A stretch of 64,000 bases of DNA, from NCBI GenBank assembly GCA_032622095.1, contig CP136063.1, positions 282,403,426-282,467,425 on the forward strand. The letters run 5' to 3'. The notes beneath the pieces are model-generated. The model worked only from the letters and a program-made list of their open reading frames with translations. It searched no databases and was not told the origin of the DNA. The translations under genes were made by a program, and so were the position numbers. Positions 43,364-53,304 of this stretch are shown in pieces (position 1 is the first letter of the stretch; each line of letters begins with the position of its first letter). The stretch comes from Siphonodentalium dalli (lineage: Eukaryota > Mollusca > Scaphopoda > Gadilida > Siphonodentaliidae).

Positions 43364-44240
43364 ACCCGTCAAGGTTCCATTTTAAAAATGGACTTTTACA
43401 TAAAACCCCGAAATCCGGAGGTTCAGTTCTGGTAATACCAAGTAAATATGCTTCCGAAGTATTGGAATTAGCCCATGACATACCCGCTTCTGGCCATCAG
43501 GGTGTTGCACGTACCTTATCCCGAATAAAACAGAATTTTTTTTGGTATGGAATGTCCAAAGACGTAGAATCCTTCGTCGCAACGTGTCCTAAATGTAATC
43601 AATCTAAAAAACCAACAAAACGGGATATGACCAAGTATCATGCAGGCGCCCCAATGGAAAGAGTTCATTTCGATTTTCTAGGACCATTACACACTAGTGA
43701 TAAAGGGAATAAATACATTCTCATGATGATTGATCAATTTACCAAATGGGTAGAATGTATACCCCTTCCAGACCAAACAGCAGAAACAAGGGCACTCATA
43801 GCAGTGAACAATTTTTTGCAAGGTTTGGAGCCCCATTTCAAGTTTTCACAGATCAAGGGTCCTGTTTTGAAAGTAAATTGTTTACAGCAATTTGTGAACT
43901 TTTCCAAATTCATAAGTCCCGCACCACAGCTTATCGACCAAGTTCAAATTGCCAAATTGAACGCCAAAATCGTATTCTTATAAATGCCGTCCGATGTTAC
44001 GTGGATAAAAACCAAAAAGACTGGGACAAGTACGTACCCCAGCTTGCTGGAGCGTTGCGATCCTCAGTCAACCGTAACACCGGTTTTACCCCAAATAAAC
44101 TCATGCTAGGTCGAGAGGTTAACCACCCTGCTGATTTAGTCTTTAATTTTAAACCCGATCAACAAAAACCAGAGCTCCCAGAGTATGTAAACAGTCTAGA
44201 AAAGGAGATAAAAACATGTCATGAAATGATCAACCCTTAA
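43364..44240 (+). pseudogene. Gypsy integrase
   Basis: Zinc-binding HHCC: AHDIPASGHQG, then CPKCNQSK (about 43470-43610). Catalytic core: VHFDFLGP (first Asp, about 43666), then after a frame change in a six-T run (43812-43817) VFTDQGSCFESK (second Asp, about 43836) and NCQIERQNRILI (Glu, about 43949). It would join element DNA to the genome. A second stop/frame change at 44240 separates it from the C-terminal part. Confidence 0.88.
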
Positions 44241-44256
44241 AACATCCCAAGCCGTA

Positions 44257-44712
44257 ATGAAACGCAATTATGACATACACATCTCTAAGCACACATTCAA
44301 TGTGGGTGACCTGGTATATCTGTTAGACACAGCAAATGTCAAAGGTAAGACAAAAAAGTTGCAACCAATATGGAAAGATCCAGGAATCATCACTGCCAAA
44401 TTCACACCATATCTTTTTAAAGTAATATTCAAAAACACAATGACAGTGGTGAATCATGATCGAATAAAATTATGTAAGGATAAAATGTTACCACCTTGGT
44501 TAGTAAAATGCCAGCAGAACTTCAATAAGACTGGAGAAGTCTCCGTCAACCGAAGTAAAAATATATTCAGCATATGTAAAAAGGTATACAGGGGAAAATT
44601 TATGATTCAATGTGACCACTGTTTAGACTGGTTCCATGGACATTGTGTCAACATTACTGCCGAAGAGGGAGAGAGTTTGGATACATATAAATGCACCCAG
44701 TGTTCAGACTAA
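44257..44712 (+). CDS. Integrase C-terminus with PHD finger
   Basis: SH3-like integrase end (FNVGDLVYLLD ... LQPIWKDPGIITAKFTPYLF, about 44290-44420), then a PHD finger: FSICKK, MIQCDHCLDWFHGHC, YKCTQCSD (about 44568-44709). Seven of the eight zinc ligands of the C4HC3 pattern are visible; the first Cys is Ser in FSIC. PHD fingers read histone H3 tails, so a targeting role like that of integrase chromodomains is plausible but inferred. Stop TAA at 44710. Confidence 0.75.
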   Translation: MKRNYDIHISKHTFNVGDLVYLLDTANVKGKTKKLQPIWKDPGIITAKFTPYLFKVIFKNTMTVVNHDRIKLCKDKMLPPWLVKCQQNFNKTGEVSVNRSKNIFSICKKVYRGKFMIQCDHCLDWFHGHCVNITAEEGESLDTYKCTQCSD

Positions 44713-44746
44713 TTCCTTTTCTTTACAGTCACCTTCCCTCCTCAAA
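44713..44746 (+). promoter_or_regulatory. Splice-acceptor-like site before ORF3
   Basis: TTCCTTTTCTTTACAG (44713-44728) is a pyrimidine tract plus CAG, 18 bases before the ORF3 ATG at 44747. Suggests ORF3 is read from a spliced RNA, as third ORFs of Gypsy elements often are. Sequence pattern only. Confidence 0.45.
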
Positions 44747-46859
44747 ATGGAAGAAACAGACTATCATGAAACCAAAGCTGAGATAAATCGCCTCACTAGC
44801 GACAACAATTCAGATAATGAGTTGACTTTGACTGGTGAGGCGAACAATCCAACAGAGGTGATAGCGTCGAGCTCAGTATCCGTTAGAGATTCAGAACCTG
44901 AATCGATGGATACTGAGCAACAAGGCTTAAAATAAGTGGTCTGACACGGACATTTGTCAGACACCAAATTTTTATAGGTTGTCAGGCTCTGCTTTAAAAC
45001 TGTCTGACATAATGTCAGGTTGAAATATTGACATATTTTTAAGGAAAATATCACTGGTAATGTGATTATTAGAACTTGGATGTTAACAAAATATTGGAAT
45101 TGGAAAACTTATTGAATGAGTATTTCCTATAACATTAGAAATGAGCATGAATTTGGCAAACATGTTTGATTTTGTTGCCAGGGTGGGCAGATTAGATTAG
45201 CATTATTTATAGTAAAAAAGTGACAATTGAGAAAAGGAATATAATTGGGGGATAATAAATCATTATTAGTTTCACTTGGCACTATTTCGGTGATAAAAAA
45301 GACATGTCAGGCCTCAATTTGAAATGTCAGACCATGTCTGTTTGGTGCCTGACAAAATGTCAGGCAGTCATAAAAAAATTATTTTAAGGCTTGCTGAGCA
45401 AGGTAAGGCGGTTGAAGAGCAGGTAGAGGTGCTAGTTATTCCAAAAGATTCAGAACCTGAATCAATGGAAATTACTAGTGAAATTACCGATATTCTAAAT
45501 ATAAACAAAGAGGAAATCAAAGACCTGGACACCAAGTCAATTTCCTCAGTAGAAGTAAGTGATACAAATAGGGCAAAAGAGGAAAATAGAGACTTGATAA
45601 CCGAGTCCACTTCCTCTCTACCGGTAAGTACAGCAGAAATAGCTGACATTAATAAAGAGGAAAGTGAAGACCCAGAACCTGAGTAAATTTCCTCATGTCA
45701 GCCAAATGAAGAACAGCTTGAAAGGGAATACGCAATAGAATACTCTGTAACCCAAGGCTGTTTATTGGAAGACCCAGTGAAACTAATAGTTAAGCTATTG
45801 GGAACTAGCTGGAAGAGTAGAAAAATGCAAAGCATTTTGCTCTCCCAATATCAATTGGGCCAATCCAAGCTAAAAAGCAAATGGCTGTATGACTGCCGGG
45901 TTTGCGCACATGACCACATGAGTCTGTCGCGCAAATGGATAGAAGAAAACATGGGACCCCTCCTCAAAGAACAGCAACCAAAAGCTAAAGGCTTTAGGAA
46001 AAGAGGTAAAGACTCCTCTAGCCACCAGGCATCTGTTTCTAGTGACCCAACAAGCCCAAACGTAGTACATGAGTTAAAAAGATATACTCATGAACTAGAA
46101 GAAGGGGAGATCATAGACGATGAATTCCATTACGTCAAATCTCCTCAAATAAAAAGGGTAGTACCTCCTGTGTTCAGTAAGGAGTCGCGAACAACCACAA
46201 CAACTCAGGACGCGATACCAAAAACATTGAAAAGGCCGGCACAAGGCAATATATATTCTAAGCCGATGCCGCCCAAACTGATAGGTGCGCCATGCCCCTA
46301 CAATGATTGTTCAAGATGGGTACGTAAAGGTGGGGTAAAAGCCCATGTGATGAAAAACCACCTACCAACCTACTGGTGGGTTTTGGATGAGGTACCACAC
46401 CCCAAGTGGTTACAAAAGACGCTGGAGGATCTGTCAGAAATGGCAATGGTCATCAGTCGTCCAGACCCTAACTTGCCCTTACTGAAAAAATTAAATACAT
46501 TGTTGGCTGCAGTCAATGGAGCAAATAATCAGACTGCACTCCCCAGATCAACATCCTTCAACCCTATCTATATAAACACTATGACTAGGATCTGTAAATT
46601 GCAAGGCTGGAAGATCCCAAGTTCCTTTAAAATAAACCCTATGAACCACCCAGCCTGTCTAATTTTCTGGAGGTGCCATGCCGCAATTATAAATCTTATC
46701 ACAAACCCAAACAATGGCATGTGCAATAGGGATACCTCCGAGCAATGTCTCAAAATTTTTTGTAAAGCTCCATGTAATGGTATAGGCCGTCACCTCATAT
46801 TGAGTAAGGATAAGAGATTAAGAGTAATGCTAAAGTCAGGGATACAGTTAGGCAACTGA
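44747..46859 (+). pseudogene. ORF3 N-terminal part with C2H2-like finger
   Basis: ATG 44747. Acidic Ser/Glu-rich start with the repeated motif DSEPESM (44890 and 45448), interrupted by a TTAA element at 44931-45383. The frame then continues to TAA 45684, and past that stop stays open to TGA 46857. This part contains WLYDCRVCAHDHMSLSRKW (CxxC, about 45883) and CPYNDCSRWVRKGGVKAHVM plus KNH (about 46288-46355), a C2H2-like finger. It sits where env-like ORFs sit in Gypsy elements but has no signal peptide or membrane segment, so it is not an envelope. Family unrecognised. Confidence 0.6.
44931..45383. mobile_element. TTAA-flanked MITE in ORF3
   Basis: TTAA at 44927-44930 and 45384-45387. Subterminal inverted text: CATTTGTCAGACACCAAA (44954) and TTTGGTGCCTGACAAAATG (45339). 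Different from the CCCTTT families. The ORF3 frame on the left (ending in the TTA of the target site) and on the right is the same when the insert and one TTAA are ignored, which fixes the boundaries. Confidence 0.7.
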
Positions 46860-47973
46860 TAACATCAGAAACGCCAGACACCATCCCTGAAAGAGCTATC
46901 GACCTTCAAACCGCAGTGGCCTTATTATTATACCCAAGGAACGTTAAAGAGCCGGCAACATCCGCAATGGGTAAAGCAGCTCAACCTTCCTCAATAAAAC
47001 CACCACAGAAGGCGGCAGATCGGTCAAAATGTCCATTACCACCACCACCACCAAAACCACAAAGGGTGGCAGCTCGGACATCAGGTCCATTGCCACCACC
47101 CCCAGGATTTACAGGCGGACGGACCGTCATCATCCGACAGGGACAATGCAGTTCAACAGCTAATGTCGATGATACCGCATCCAAAGATGACTAAAGTGCC
47201 ATTACCTTTACCAATCAATCAGGGTTCCATCCGCCCGCCAAGTTTCATAAGGCCAATTTTGCCAGCTGTAAGAGGCCAGAAACCGACAACAATCACGTCA
47301 CCTCTGATCCCCCCTTTGATTCTGGTAGGGGTAGATACTCACTTCCACCTCAACCGGTTAATGAAACGATTGCCCCACAAAGTTAACACTCCGGTCGAGG
47401 CAATTGTAAGTGCAGTAAAGTTCATTTCCCCGAACAACGTTGTGCAGGTGATTGGCGGAGTCGATGTAATGTGCGACCCCTTACAATATCCAAATGTGAA
47501 ATTGGACTAGATCGATCAATGGATCTTACTTCCGAGGATTGATATGAACAAGACATGGCCTTTCAAACTCTCCTCAGAGATGCTAGAAAGATCGAGAAAC
47601 CGATCATCTTGCATTTTAGAGGAGAAAAAACTGATAAGATGAATAGGGATGTAACCTTCACCACGCTACACCTGTGTGAAAAGGAGTGTTATTCCGACCA
47701 ACACTTCCATCTCCATTCTTTCATGGGAAGCTCAGATATGGTCGAGGCATGGTCCCCTGTAAATTCAACAATGCATACTTCGGCATATCTGGGTCATGTT
47801 TTAAATTTAACCCTTTACAGAAAGAAGGCATAAAATCAATTCCTATGAACCGCCTTCTATTGGAAATGGATGCACCCTATTTTGGCAAAGAAATGGGACA
47901 GCCTTATTCATCTCCATCTTTAATAGGAGATATTGCTGAATTCATCGCCACCATTAAAGGGTGTTCCCTCTGA
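46860..47973 (+). pseudogene. ORF3 C-terminal part: Pro-rich linker and TatD-like nuclease domain
   Basis: Proline-rich linker (PLPPPPPKPQ, GPLPPPPGFTG; 46868-47194), then a TatD-type metal-dependent nuclease in shifting frames. Metal-site motifs in family order: VDTHFHLN (HxH, about 47336), EIGLD (Glu, about 47496), IILHFRG (His, about 47603), HLHSFMG (His, about 47707) and RLLLEMDAPYF (Asp, about 47848). Frame changes near 46857, 47190, 47490 and 47757, and a TGA at about 47540 where Trp fits. TatD enzymes are TIM-barrel DNases; the metazoan TATDN2 group is closest in motif wording. All five ligand motifs survive although the frame is dead. Confidence 0.7.
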
Positions 47974-48780
47974 GAGGTACTTGCGCACACTACTACGAAT
48001 GCCAAGTACATCTATAGCATGACTTGAAAAACCAAGTCAACAGCCTGCGGTATACGTTGATTCCAATAGTTTGTATACTGGCAGCGTCTGGAACATGTAA
48101 GGTTTGAAATATCAAGCCAAATTGTACATAATTCTCAAAGGTTTGAAACACCAAACCAAGCTGTATATGAAGTGGTATTTAGGAGTGAAAGGCTTGAAAA
48201 ACCGAAGCCAGCATCTCTTAAATTGGAAGTAAATTATGTTTCAAATATAGTAGTCACAGAGCGGTAGCCTGATTGCAGCACTGTAGAACCAAAATCCTGG
48301 TTCAAGCTATGATTGGAAAACTTGATAACCCTATTTTTGCGAGGTCAGGGTTTTGACTCAATTTGGTTTAGCAGTTTGGTTTGGCAGGATATCTTCATTC
48401 TTTTCAAAATAAAACTGGGTGGTGTGTAGTGAATTTGGTAAACAATAAATATTCCACGTGGTCCGATATAAACAATGTGCCTGTGTCAAAATACGTCATT
48501 GATAAACATTGGGTGCGGTATTCCTTCGTGGTACGCATTGCCAGAGGTCAAAATGCAGCGACTGATAAACTATGCTTTCGGAGCGTCAGCCCACCATGGC
48601 GAGAACCTTAGACTGTGCCACCCGACCAAGGTGTCTGTTTTTTTTTCTGTGTAAAAAATTGGTGAGCGTGACGGAGTAGACATTTCATTCTCAGGATATA
48701 TTAATAGGAAGGCGTGATGGGCCGTGCAAAAAATGCAAACAAAAGCAGGCAATTGGACCACAGACCACAGCTCGTCTTAG
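47974..48780. other. Noncoding tail after ORF3 with small hairpins
   Basis: 48021-48209 holds four short stem-loops (separate entry). A 76-codon ORF at 48381 (GYLHSFQNKTGWCVVN) is unrecognised. 48640-48800 reads CKKCKQKQAIGPQTTARLRK in one frame, a CxxC scrap. Confidence 0.4.
48021..48209 (+). repeat. Four related mini-hairpins
   Basis: GACTTG-AAAAAC-CAAGTC (48021-48038), GGTTTG-AAATAT-CAAGCC (48101-48118), GGTTTG-AAACAC-CAAACC (48140-48157) and GGCTTG-AAAAACC-GAAGCC (48191-48209). Same loop style, different but mostly complementary stems. Confidence 0.7.
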
Positions 48781-49313
48781 AAAAACTTCCCAGTCAGTGA
48801 GTCGTGTGTAAAGTATATTAAGGATAACGTAGAGATCATTATTGCTCCAAATGTTCCCCACCAACATTTCTCACCTGAGGTTGACGCCCTAAGACTAGGA
48901 GCTTCAGTGCCATCACGCGATTCATCACGAGGAGCTTCAGTGCCATCCACATGTATGCAAAACAATATATTGCCAAACAATGTATTTTCAGCTTCATTGA
49001 CAGCTGATAATACACAGCCATGAAACGCTTCAGTGCCATCCTTACAGAGCAGCTTCATGCAACAAATCCCTATTTTTAATTCTAATGTCACGGACAAACA
49101 AGGAGTTACTAGTAATTGCGAACATTCTCAATCATCTGAAGTGATTTCCCAGGAGCAGCAAACCTCAAGCCTGCTAGCCGCCAATCAGCAGCTTGTCGAT
49201 AAACTTTCTCAAGTTAGACATTCAAGCAGTTCTCTGCCGGGAACTTTATGCAGCCACCAATTTCGACCACAGAACACATGCAGCCTAATCCCGAGTACTA
49301 GTTAACAGACGGT
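48781..49313 (+). pseudogene. Coding relic with GASVPS repeats
   Basis: In frame: VEIIIAPNVPHQHFSPEVDA, then GASVPS at 48900, 48932 and a decayed NASVPS at 49027, a stop at 49021, then SSEVISQEQQTSSLLAANQQ (coiled-coil-like). No known domain; may be the N-terminal part of the YqaJ/SWIM relic that follows. Confidence 0.3.
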
Positions 49314-49894
49314 GTGAATCATGCGTACCACCTGGAAATGGCCTCAATCCTGCATACTAAAACGAGGGGGGGGGGGGGGCGACACCCTCTTCCAGTGGAT
49401 ACTAAATTATCGGTTTTATTTACTGAAGTAAAAATAAAAACATTCATGTCTCTCATTTCAGATGAAGCATTCTCACAAATGAATAAAGCTCCTCTCCTCC
49501 CATGGGTTATTGCTGAGAAAGAGGGAACACGCAACTGTATGGCTGACCTTGGTGAATCTTGCAGCCACAATAGAGAAGTGCTTTTTGCTTTAGAAGCATC
49601 AGCGAATTTAAAGTGCTCGAAAACAGTCACACAGGAGAAGGCTTAATTCTGCCCAATGGCTCGAGGAAAGTGGAATAATTGACTTTTTTACTTCTGTGGA
49701 TCATCCTCCCCAGTCCACTAAAACACAACATCTGTGACTAAAACCACAAAATTGAGTTGTGATCATGAGATCAAAGCGTTGAGTGATTATACACAAAGAA
49801 TGAAGCAGCAACATTCAAATTTTGTAGTGAATAAATATAAATTTTTCACTAACCCGCATTATGTTCATCTTGGAGCTACCCCAGATGGCCTCAT
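49314..49894 (+). pseudogene. SWIM/YqaJ-type exonuclease-like relic
   Basis: PWVIAEKEGTRNCMADLGES with CSHNREVLFALEA (about 49500-49600) resembles the CxCxxGxGxxCxH SWIM zinc finger found ahead of YqaJ-like (lambda-exonuclease-fold) domains in invertebrate proteins; here the first Cys pair is incomplete. Further on, QRMKQQHSNF and HYVHLGATPDGLI (about 49795-49894) match the start of the YqaJ nuclease core. The TTAA MITE at 49899 cuts it right after GLI, before the catalytic Glu/Lys segment. Confidence 0.6.
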
Positions 49895-49898
49895 TTAA

Positions 49899-50290
49899 CC
49901 CTTTACCCAACAAAACGGCCCTGTGCCAATGCATTCTCTTATATATGCGAGTCGACCATAGGTCGCCTCGCATATATAAGAGAATGCATTGGCTTAACAC
50001 ATTAAAAATTATAAAATTGTTAAAGAATGTAAGAAAAAATGGTAAAAAGTGTTAAAAACAGATTTTTTTTAGGCCAATGCATTCTCTTATATATGCGAGG
50101 CGACCTATGGTCGACTCGCATATATAAGAGAATGCATTGGCACAGGGTATAACTGTAACTATCACAATGTGGTCAAGGAGCCGGTTCCAATGATATCCAT
50201 ATTTGTATGGTTTTATTGAGACAGACCGAAGATATTTTAGGCTGTTGAAGCTTTATTTGGCCGGTTTTGGCCGGTTTGTTGGGTAAAGGG
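49899..50290. mobile_element. TTAA MITE, subfamily A, opposite orientation
   Basis: TTAA at 49895-49898 and 50291-50294; 392 bases; hairpins about 49923-49990 and 50072-50140. Interrupts the YqaJ relic. Confidence 0.92.
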
Positions 50291-50294
50291 TTAA

Positions 50295-50435
50295 CCCTTT
50301 ACCCAACAAAACGGTCAAATAAAACTTCAACAGCCTAAAATATCTTCGGTCTGTCTCAATAACACCATACAAATATGGATATGGTGTTATACCGGTTCAT
50401 TGACCACATTGTGATGGTTACAGTTAGGCCACCCT
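50295..50435. mobile_element. TTAA MITE, subfamily A, truncated, sharing a TTAA
   Basis: Starts with CCCTTTACCCAACAAAAC right at the TTAA that closes the previous copy and breaks off near TACAGTTAGGCCACC, before the hairpins. 50436-50700 is the probable promoter/leader of the BEN gene: no clear TATA box. Confidence 0.85.
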
Positions 50436-50700
50436 TTTTTTATTAAATGGTTTACGGAATCGCCGACCCTGTTTATGCAGCCCCGATAGGGGAAAAAAAT
50501 CAGTTAATTTTTTATTATTCTCCCCGGCGACCGTAATTTCGTTCAACGACCGGAAGCATTGCCAACTCGAATTATCTACTCTATATATCTGATACAGACT
50601 ATAGATTTTATGGATTTCCCGGTCGACGTATTTAAACTATCCGTGTGGTGGCGCTTCAATCGGGAACAAAGCATGTGTTTACAAATATGCACGGTGTAAA

Positions 50701-51268
50701 ATGGCGTCTGCTACTATGTGGTTCGCAATTCTGCTTAAATGCGGAGATGGATCGTTAATCAAAAAAACTGTGCAGGCAAGTTCGGAGACAATCGGGGAGA
50801 CTATTAAACGTAACTTTATAGAACGAACAGTGAAGGAAGATAGTATACTGGGATTTACTCATGATCCTGACAAGTCAAATGTCAAAGATTCTTCTGGAAT
50901 GTTATTGGCCGTGGACTTTCCGACGCAACAACTTCAAACTTTCGAGCTCAAGTACGTTGTGTTGCGTGAAAAAGAACCAGTACAAACAGTCACGGAAGCG
51001 ATAAACGATCCAAGCCCGGTTACCAGAACGATCACCGATGTCTTGATGTCGATCAATAAAAATGTTTACAATACTTGTCATTATTATTGTTATATCACTG
51101 AATTTTGTCAGAAAAGCTCATTTTCGGTCAGAAACTCCAGCAACTGTGGTCGGGTAGATCTGCACATATTAATGACTGACCGACTCCAGAAAATATGCCT
51201 TTTAAATATCCAATTATTCAAAGTCATTTGTTTGGATGTAGATAAAAAGTCCAACAAACAGACTTAGT
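50701..51268 (+). CDS. BEN gene, first coding exon candidate
   Basis: ATG 50701 in good context (AAAATGGCG). Open for 188 codons; protein-like text to about residue 120 (WFAILLKCGDGSLIKKTVQA ... FELKYVVLREKEPVQTVTEA), then AT-rich low-quality text. The real exon probably ends earlier; donors possible at GTACGT (about 50953) or near 51063. I do not recognise the N-terminal domain. It is on the same strand as three further exons ending in a BEN domain; joining them is inferred from phase and spacing, not proven. Confidence 0.5.
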
Positions 51269-51699
51269 ATTTGGCTGTTTGTTGGACTTATTATATGAAC
51301 ATCTGCACCACAAATAACTTAATTAAATGGGCACCAAGTGTCTACTCGTCATCAGGTATCAAGTTTATAAATTATAATATCAGTATATATAAAAGTATGA
51401 TATCGAAACCCATTCATGTATAATATTGAATGGATTTTCCATATCTTTACCTATTTAATAAAAGTACATACTGGAACCATCTATAATTATGAACCTTTAA
51501 TAATACTATTAATATATGGATATGCTGATATTAATGCAGTAATATTTAGCAGATACATTCAAGAAAACTGTTCTACCAGTGTCACCTTATTAACGAACGT
51601 CCAAAAAAACAACATTGACTCAATCAATTTTATTTTTTTCCCTCCCGACCCTACCCAAACAAGGTCCAAAAAATCCGTAAACCATTTAATTAAAAAAGT

Positions 51700-51983
51700 C
51701 TGGCCTTATGCCCTGTGCCAATGCATTCTCTTATATATGCGAGTCGACCATACTGTAGGTCGCCTCGCATATATAAGAGAATAAATTGGCCTAAAACACT
51801 TTTTACCATTTTTTCTTACATTCTTTAACAATTTTTATAAAAAATTTCTACATTCTTTTGACAATTTTATCATTTTTAATGTTTTAAAGCCAATGCATTC
51901 TCGTATATATGCGAGGCGACCTATGGTCGACTTGCATATATAAGAGAATGCATTGGCACAGGGCCGTTCTGTTGAGTAAAGGG
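51700..51983. mobile_element. TTAA MITE, subfamily A, left-truncated
   Basis: Left TIR absent; both hairpins present (about 51714-51790 with a loop insertion, 51891-51957); right end GAGTAAAGGG then TTAA 51984-51987. The spacer has a partial duplication of TTCTTACATTCTTTAACAATTT. Lies directly before a Cys-rich frame. Confidence 0.85.
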
Positions 51984-51987
51984 TTAA

Positions 51988-52130
51988 ATGTTCGTGTTGT
52001 GGTGAAGGAACGGTCAAAGTGAAATGCTCATTCTGCATGAGAGACAATATTCTTACAGAAAAGTTTGGCAGAAGATTATTCCTGGAGAATGTGAATGGTA
52101 TGCTATGCTTGAAAAAGAAACACCCATACT
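51988..52130 (+). other. Possible Cys-rich exon of the BEN gene
   Basis: In frame: CSCCGEGTVKVKCSFCMRDN, two close CxxC-type pairs that could bind zinc, then LTEKFGRRLFLEN. A GTGAAT at about 52091 could be a donor. It starts against the MITE end, so its acceptor is not visible; possibly disrupted by the insertion. Confidence 0.35.
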
Positions 52131-52202
52131 ATAATCAGCAATATAATAATTTTTTTTATTTTCAATTTCTGTACTGGTACATTCAATTACTTGAATTCAC
52201 AG

Positions 52203-52379
52203 ACCGCAGGCTGCATTTAAATTCAGGATATCATTGTTTCAGACTGAACAGCTACAAAGATTCGACTGCTATGATCATTGGTGATCTAAAAAACATAATA
52301 AAAAACTATGATGCACCGGTAGCGGACACAGAGGATGTGGAGGATGAAGTCCGTGAAGCACACATTATTGTACACAACA
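52203..52379 (+). CDS. BEN gene, internal exon A
   Basis: Acceptor ATTCACAG (52195-52202) or alternatively TTTCAG (52237-52242); donor GTGAGT at 52380. Reads RRLHLNSGYHCFRLNSYKDS ... YDAPVADTEDVEDEVREAHI, ending one base into a codon. That phase matches the next exon exactly, which supports both as real exons. Confidence 0.6.
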
Positions 52380-53200
52380 GTGAGTATTATAGATACTACA
52401 TGTAGTTTCATATTTTAGGTCAACTGGACATACAGGCGATTGGCTATGGGTTGACACATGGTCCATCCTTGATGGTGACTTGGGACATATATGAGTCACA
52501 TCTCCCTATTTCTTTCCAAGGGAGAAGTGACTTCTCTCTTAAAGACATAATTATCCAAACTGCATATTTGAAGTGTTTTTACTGATTATAATGGGTTTAT
52601 ATATGGGCTCTTGTCGTGTATGGTATAAAACGTATTGGATCATAGAAAGGTGACGTTGGGGTGAAAATTGAACTTAAGCCATTATGACTTCTCCCTCACA
52701 ACAATGATTTCTCCCAATTTAAAACTTCTAAGCTGGTTGCTGGGTTGATACTTGGTATCCATTATCTATGCACATGTATCTACATAAAGCACTGTGCATC
52801 TCCTTAAGAATAACCAAATAGAATAACTGCAGGTGTGTTTATTAAATTAATTTAAAGCCACATATATACTAAATTGAAGGTATGTTTATTAAATTAATTT
52901 AAAGCCACATATATTCTAGATTGAAGAGCAATCCGATGTAAATTCATTAATTTGTTCTGGAAAATTATGATAAATATTAAATGGCTTTCTTCTATTCCAT
53001 ACGTTTCAGGTGTGATATTCATGATTGTACATGTATATACATGTGTACAATATAATCCTAGTTTAAAATTAAGAGATTTGTATGGCACTAGATTGTGTTA
53101 AATAATCTTTAAGTTTTTTTTAGTTTTCAACATTGGTGGAATTGCTGAATGTGTCCACATGATTTGATATCACTTTTATGAAAATAATTTCCAACTACAG

Positions 53201-53304
53201 GTCCTCGTTCTACAACAATAAGAAAGAATAAACAGAGCATCTCTAGTGGAGTAGACATTATCAAAGATGATATGAGACACTTCTTTGAGCCTAAGCAGAA
53301 TACT
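53201..53304 (+). CDS. BEN gene, internal exon B
   Basis: Acceptor TTTCCAACTACAG (ends 53200), donor GTAAGT (53305). Joined in phase 1 to exon A it gives a continuous frame: PRSTTIRKNKQSISSGVDII, then DDMRHFFEPKQNT. 104 bases, ending in phase 0. Confidence 0.65.

Larger units (their letters stand above)
42277..47973 (+). mobile_element. Ty3/Gypsy-type retroelement, 5' deleted, with TatD-type ORF3
   Basis: Begins in the RT thumb region (FIKYFAKTSKPLY), then RNase H, a CGGCKYC linker, integrase, PHD finger, and a long third ORF ending in a TatD-like domain. Gag, protease and most of RT are gone. I could not find long terminal repeats on either side in this window, so the true ends are unknown and the link between pol and ORF3 rests on order, strand and 34-base spacing. 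It carries a TTAA element in ORF3. Reading frames are broken in several places; inactive. Confidence 0.75.

Noticed and set aside
44747-46859. Envelope gene of a retrovirus-like element
   Set aside because: No signal peptide, furin site or membrane segment; zinc-finger-like and acidic instead.
47974-48620. 3' LTR of the Gypsy element
   Set aside because: No second copy of this sequence upstream in the window, so an LTR cannot be supported.
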